Of a stretch of 64,000 nucleotides of DNA, positions 62,901-64,000 are shown in pieces. This stretch comes from P36-A1 sp049478495. GTDB taxonomy: Bacteria > Bacillota_I > Bacilli_A > JAJDGJ01. The notes beneath the pieces were generated by a model that worked only from the letters and a program-made list of their open reading frames with translations, had not been told where the DNA came from and did not search any database. The position numbers and the translations under genes were made by a program. Location: the NCBI RefSeq assembly GCF_049478495.1, contig NZ_CP168083.1, positions 1,902,007 through 1,966,006 of the forward strand. The letters are read 5' to 3'. Each line of letters starts with the position of its first letter. Within the stretch, counting starts at the first letter, position 1.

Positions 62901-63287
62901 ATTTCTTATATTATTTAAATATTCTTCTTTAGATATTATTGGTTTTATAATTCCCATAGAGTGAGTAATAATTATCATAGGATTATTATTTTGACTTGAT
63001 TTAATAGTATCTAGTCTTTGCATTGCAAGTTCAGGAGAACTTGCTAGTGTTTCAACAACTAATGATTCATCAAATCCAAAAAGATGTATATCTTCCTCAT
63101 CAATATTAATTAAAAGTTCTTCATAAAGTTTTGTAGCACTAAAAAGGTTATTTTTTACAATAACCATATTTTTCTTATATTTTTTAAAATTCTTAATTAT
63201 TAATATTGCTTCTTCAAAAGTATCTAATTCACATATACCTCTTTTATCATAAATATCAACAAATGGAATCTTTTCTATTAAATTCAT
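59901..63287 (-). CDS. mfd: Transcription-repair coupling factor Mfd
   Basis: The 1128-residue protein has a UvrB-like N-terminus, an RNA polymerase-interaction domain (LKENDYVVHNHHGIGQYLGL, near 455-480), Walker A GDVGYGKTEVA near 607, VVDEEQRFGVKDKEK near 707, TLSATPIPRTLQMSLSGLRP and a C-terminal TRCF domain. It removes stalled RNA polymerase and recruits UvrA. It lies next to oriC, read away from it. Confidence 0.96.
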   Translation of the reverse strand: MNLIEKIPFVDIYDKRGICELDTFEEAILIIKNFKKYKKNMVIVKNNLFSATKLYEELLINIDEEDIHLFGFDESLVVETLASSPELAMQRLDTIKSSQNNNPMIIITHSMGIIKPIISKEEYLNNIRNLKIDDEIDFKEIGEYLISVGFNKVSKVTLPFEFSIRGNVLDIYGISNSQPVRIDTFDTIIESFKLFDVNTQRSRIKLDEYQIYPVSVYNQKMDTYIYEKITLENKNENLADELLASMTINKELFLSRYYNLVENKNSILDYIDDPILITSSMTSIKANIENIHLESYSYLKEQCLENKAYCDFEIFLDYQILLLHSIDIKEYRTKLVEQSLDLYPIIKINDNSQFIEMLKENLKENLKIFISLEKHHDLNNVISLLDDNELEYNQNIYEDGNINILREEFTRGFKNEEYGIVLYTEKEIFAKKVKRSKFFNKFSNAVDIVNLEELKENDYVVHNHHGIGQYLGLVQLKVDNIEKDFLHIAYRNNEKLYIPIDQFNLIKKYSTSDSIPPKISALGGSDWKKTKLKVAKKIEDMMDELLELYATRQQPIGFSFAPDTPLQKEFEDDFEYQLTPDQQKAIEEVKKDMESDKAMDRLICGDVGYGKTEVAIRAIMKAVLNNKQVSFLCPTTILARQHYLTLLEKFKNYPINIVLLTRNTTTKVVKSVITDLKDKKIDIVVGTHKLLGKSIEYNDLGLLVVDEEQRFGVKDKEKIKQLKTNIDVLTLSATPIPRTLQMSLSGLRPMSLLQTPPLNRVPVQTYVVEKNKYLIKEAIERELLRNGQVFYLYNKTKDIDLVALGIEDLFKEHNVKVGVIHGKMPKAEIERTMEMFDQNEYNILVTTTIIETGIDIPNANTIIIEDANNFGLSQLYQIKGRVGRSDRVAYAYMLYKKNKILTPEATKRLQAIKELTKLGSGYKIALRDLAIRGAGDILGKTQAGNIESVGYDLYIEMLQEAVNKKQNKVVKNTENIENINIKNTGYIPDTYQMDDNNKIRLYQKIYKVKEIEQFKEVEEEIRDQYGKLPSSIIDIIDKRKFEIIISRNKAIKVIDDLNKLTLQLQINIKDKELIKKIMNLADEYSGLIQIEVKYQKMHLSINKVSAYLRTVNILLQDLEKLVGRQYGN

Positions 63288-63672
63288 TTTATCACCTTAA
63301 AATATTATATCACATTAAAAAAAACAAAAAAAATTAATAATTAAAAACTTATATTTTACTTTAATATTACATTATAGTTGTTGATAAGTTTATTTTGTTA
63401 ATAAGTACTTTTCAACATATGTGGATAAGTGTGGATAAATATATTAAGCACTTATTTTATCGTTTTTTATTTGTTGATAAAACTGTTTATATTATGTGGA
63501 TATAAAAACTTATCCCCACTACACTGTGGAAAAGTGGATAACTCAATTAACATATGTGGCAAACTTTTTTTTTAGTTGTGGATAAAGTTATAAACTATTG
63601 ATAACTATGGTAATAATACCTATATATCTTGTGGATAAGTCTGTTGAAAAGTGAGTTATCAACAATTTTCCA

Positions 63673-63702
63673 TTCGCTTTTTTAAACATTTTTGTATATA
63701 AT
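63673..63702 (+). promoter_or_regulatory. Candidate promoter inside oriC, reading toward dnaA
   Basis: TTCGCT (63673-63678) and TATAAT (63697-63702) are 18 bases apart. Transcription would begin near 63709, giving a leader of about 300 bases before dnaA or a separate small RNA. Confidence 0.5.
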
Positions 63703-63713
63703 AGTAGTTGTTA

Positions 63714-63815
63714 AAGCTATCTGTCTTAGATTAGCTTATGTCTCTTTTAAAAATTTTAAAATTCCCTTAATATGCGTCTTTTAAGGGCTTTTACTAACTT
63801 AAGAGATCGTTTTTA
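63714..63815 (+). ncRNA. Structured RNA element between the two DnaA-box clusters
   Basis: On the plus strand AAGCTA (63714-63719) pairs with TAGCTT (63732-63737). TCTCTT (63741-63746) pairs with AAGAGA (63801-63806), enclosing CCCTTAA (63764-63770) with TTAAGGG (63781-63787). Five T follow soon after. It starts a few bases after a candidate promoter, so it could be a small RNA ending in a terminator, or part of the dnaA leader. No known family was recognised. Confidence 0.4.
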
Positions 63816-63915
63816 TTGTACCTATAAATAATTTATTATAGTTTTTAATATTATTTTACAATAAAATATAAAATATAAAGATTATTTTTTCTAAAGTTAT
63901 CCATAATTTTACAGT

Positions 63916-63941
63916 AAAATCTTATTTATTTATAAGATTTT
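63916..63941 (+). terminator. Hairpin before dnaA
   Basis: AAAATCTTA pairs with TAAGATTTT around an 8-base loop, followed by GCTTTTATT. It resembles a weak terminator between the leader element and the last two DnaA boxes. Confidence 0.4.
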
Positions 63942-64000
63942 GCTTTTATTGTCGATAATTGTGGATAAAAATTAATAATATATATAAAGGGGGAACACTT

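Larger units (their letters stand above)
63379..63968. other. Origin of replication (oriC) with DnaA-box clusters
   Basis: Exact TGTGGATAA boxes occur at 63420, 63430, 63577, 63630 and 63960. Close variants are TGTTGATAA (63379, 63472), TGTGGATAT (63495), TTATCCCCA (63510), AGTGGATAA (63533), TTATCAACA (63656), TTATCCATA (63897) and TGTCGATAA (63950). A stretch of high AT content at 63810-63890 is a candidate unwinding element. Boxes fall in a left cluster and a right cluster separated by about 230 bases. The last bases, AAAGGGGGAACACTT, look like the dnaA ribosome binding site. Confidence 0.9.

Noticed and set aside
63764..63815. A simple dnaA-upstream terminator only
   Set aside because: The CCCTTAA/TTAAGGG stem is nested in a larger paired structure after a promoter, so a plain terminator of an upstream plus-strand gene is unlikely because no such gene exists.
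1..64000. CRISPR array, tRNA or rRNA genes
   Set aside because: No regularly spaced repeats, tRNA cloverleaf with TTC-arm consensus, or rRNA stretch was seen. The repeated motifs at the right edge are DnaA boxes.

Overview
The window is AT-rich DNA that uses the standard code (TGG for Trp, TGA as stop) and has strong AGGAGG ribosome binding sites. Firmicute traits include the S10-spc-alpha gene order with adk and map between secY and infA, a sortase-type surface protein, L-box and purine riboswitches, and MarR and LCP proteins. It is best read as a low-GC Firmicute of the Bacilli/Erysipelotrichia grade; I cannot name a genus. A cluster of DnaA boxes at the right edge marks oriC just upstream of an off-window dnaA. 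Nearly all large genes left of it lie on the minus strand, co-directional with the leftward replication fork.

Layout. (1) 1-4257, minus strand: a lysine-to-butyrate fermentation operon with an (R)-hydratase-like MaoC protein, butyryl-CoA dehydrogenase, EtfB and EtfA, then an intercistronic lysine riboswitch with a terminator, then 3-aminobutyryl-CoA ammonia-lyase (kal) and 3-keto-5-aminohexanoate cleavage enzyme (kce, cut by the window edge). A divergent LysR gene (4567-5502) and a dyad operator adjoin it. (2) 5744-7562: a complete IS3-family element with a -1 frameshift signal, inserted in the loop of a transcription terminator. (3) 7586-9040: an LCP cell-wall protein. (4) 9230-23827: the full ribosomal protein supercluster, rpsJ to rplQ, with secY, adk, map, infA and rpoA; rpmD and rpmJ are short genes inside it. 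(5) 24351-28577: a response regulator, small proteins and an operon with NERD, IspD, a YaiI/YqxD-type protein and two unknowns. (6) 28810-36954: a 2714-residue surface adhesin with eleven SpaA/Cna-B-like modules of two alternating types. (7) 38255-50416: the purine operon purL-F-E-K-C-M-N-H-D behind a guanine-type purine riboswitch, a 16-codon leader ORF and a second terminator. (8) 50640-55285: a MarR regulator with a histidine-rich tail and two paralogous ABC half-transporters. (9) 55400-57990: a decayed zone of small membrane proteins, a secreted protein and an IS21 istA remnant. (10) 57991-63287: two uncharacterised genes and mfd. (11) 63379-64000: oriC.

How parts work together. Kce and Kal turn lysine-derived intermediates into crotonyl-CoA, which Bcd/EtfAB reduce to butyryl-CoA; lysine can be sensed directly by the leader RNA. 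The purine operon makes IMP from PRPP except for the purB step, which is absent from the window. MarR has copies of a GGTACCGAAC operator in its own promoter and probably controls the two exporters.

The most interesting signals are the intercistronic lysine riboswitch, the two-stage purine leader, the IS-split terminator, the alternating cysteine-paired repeats of the adhesin, and a structured element between the DnaA-box clusters.
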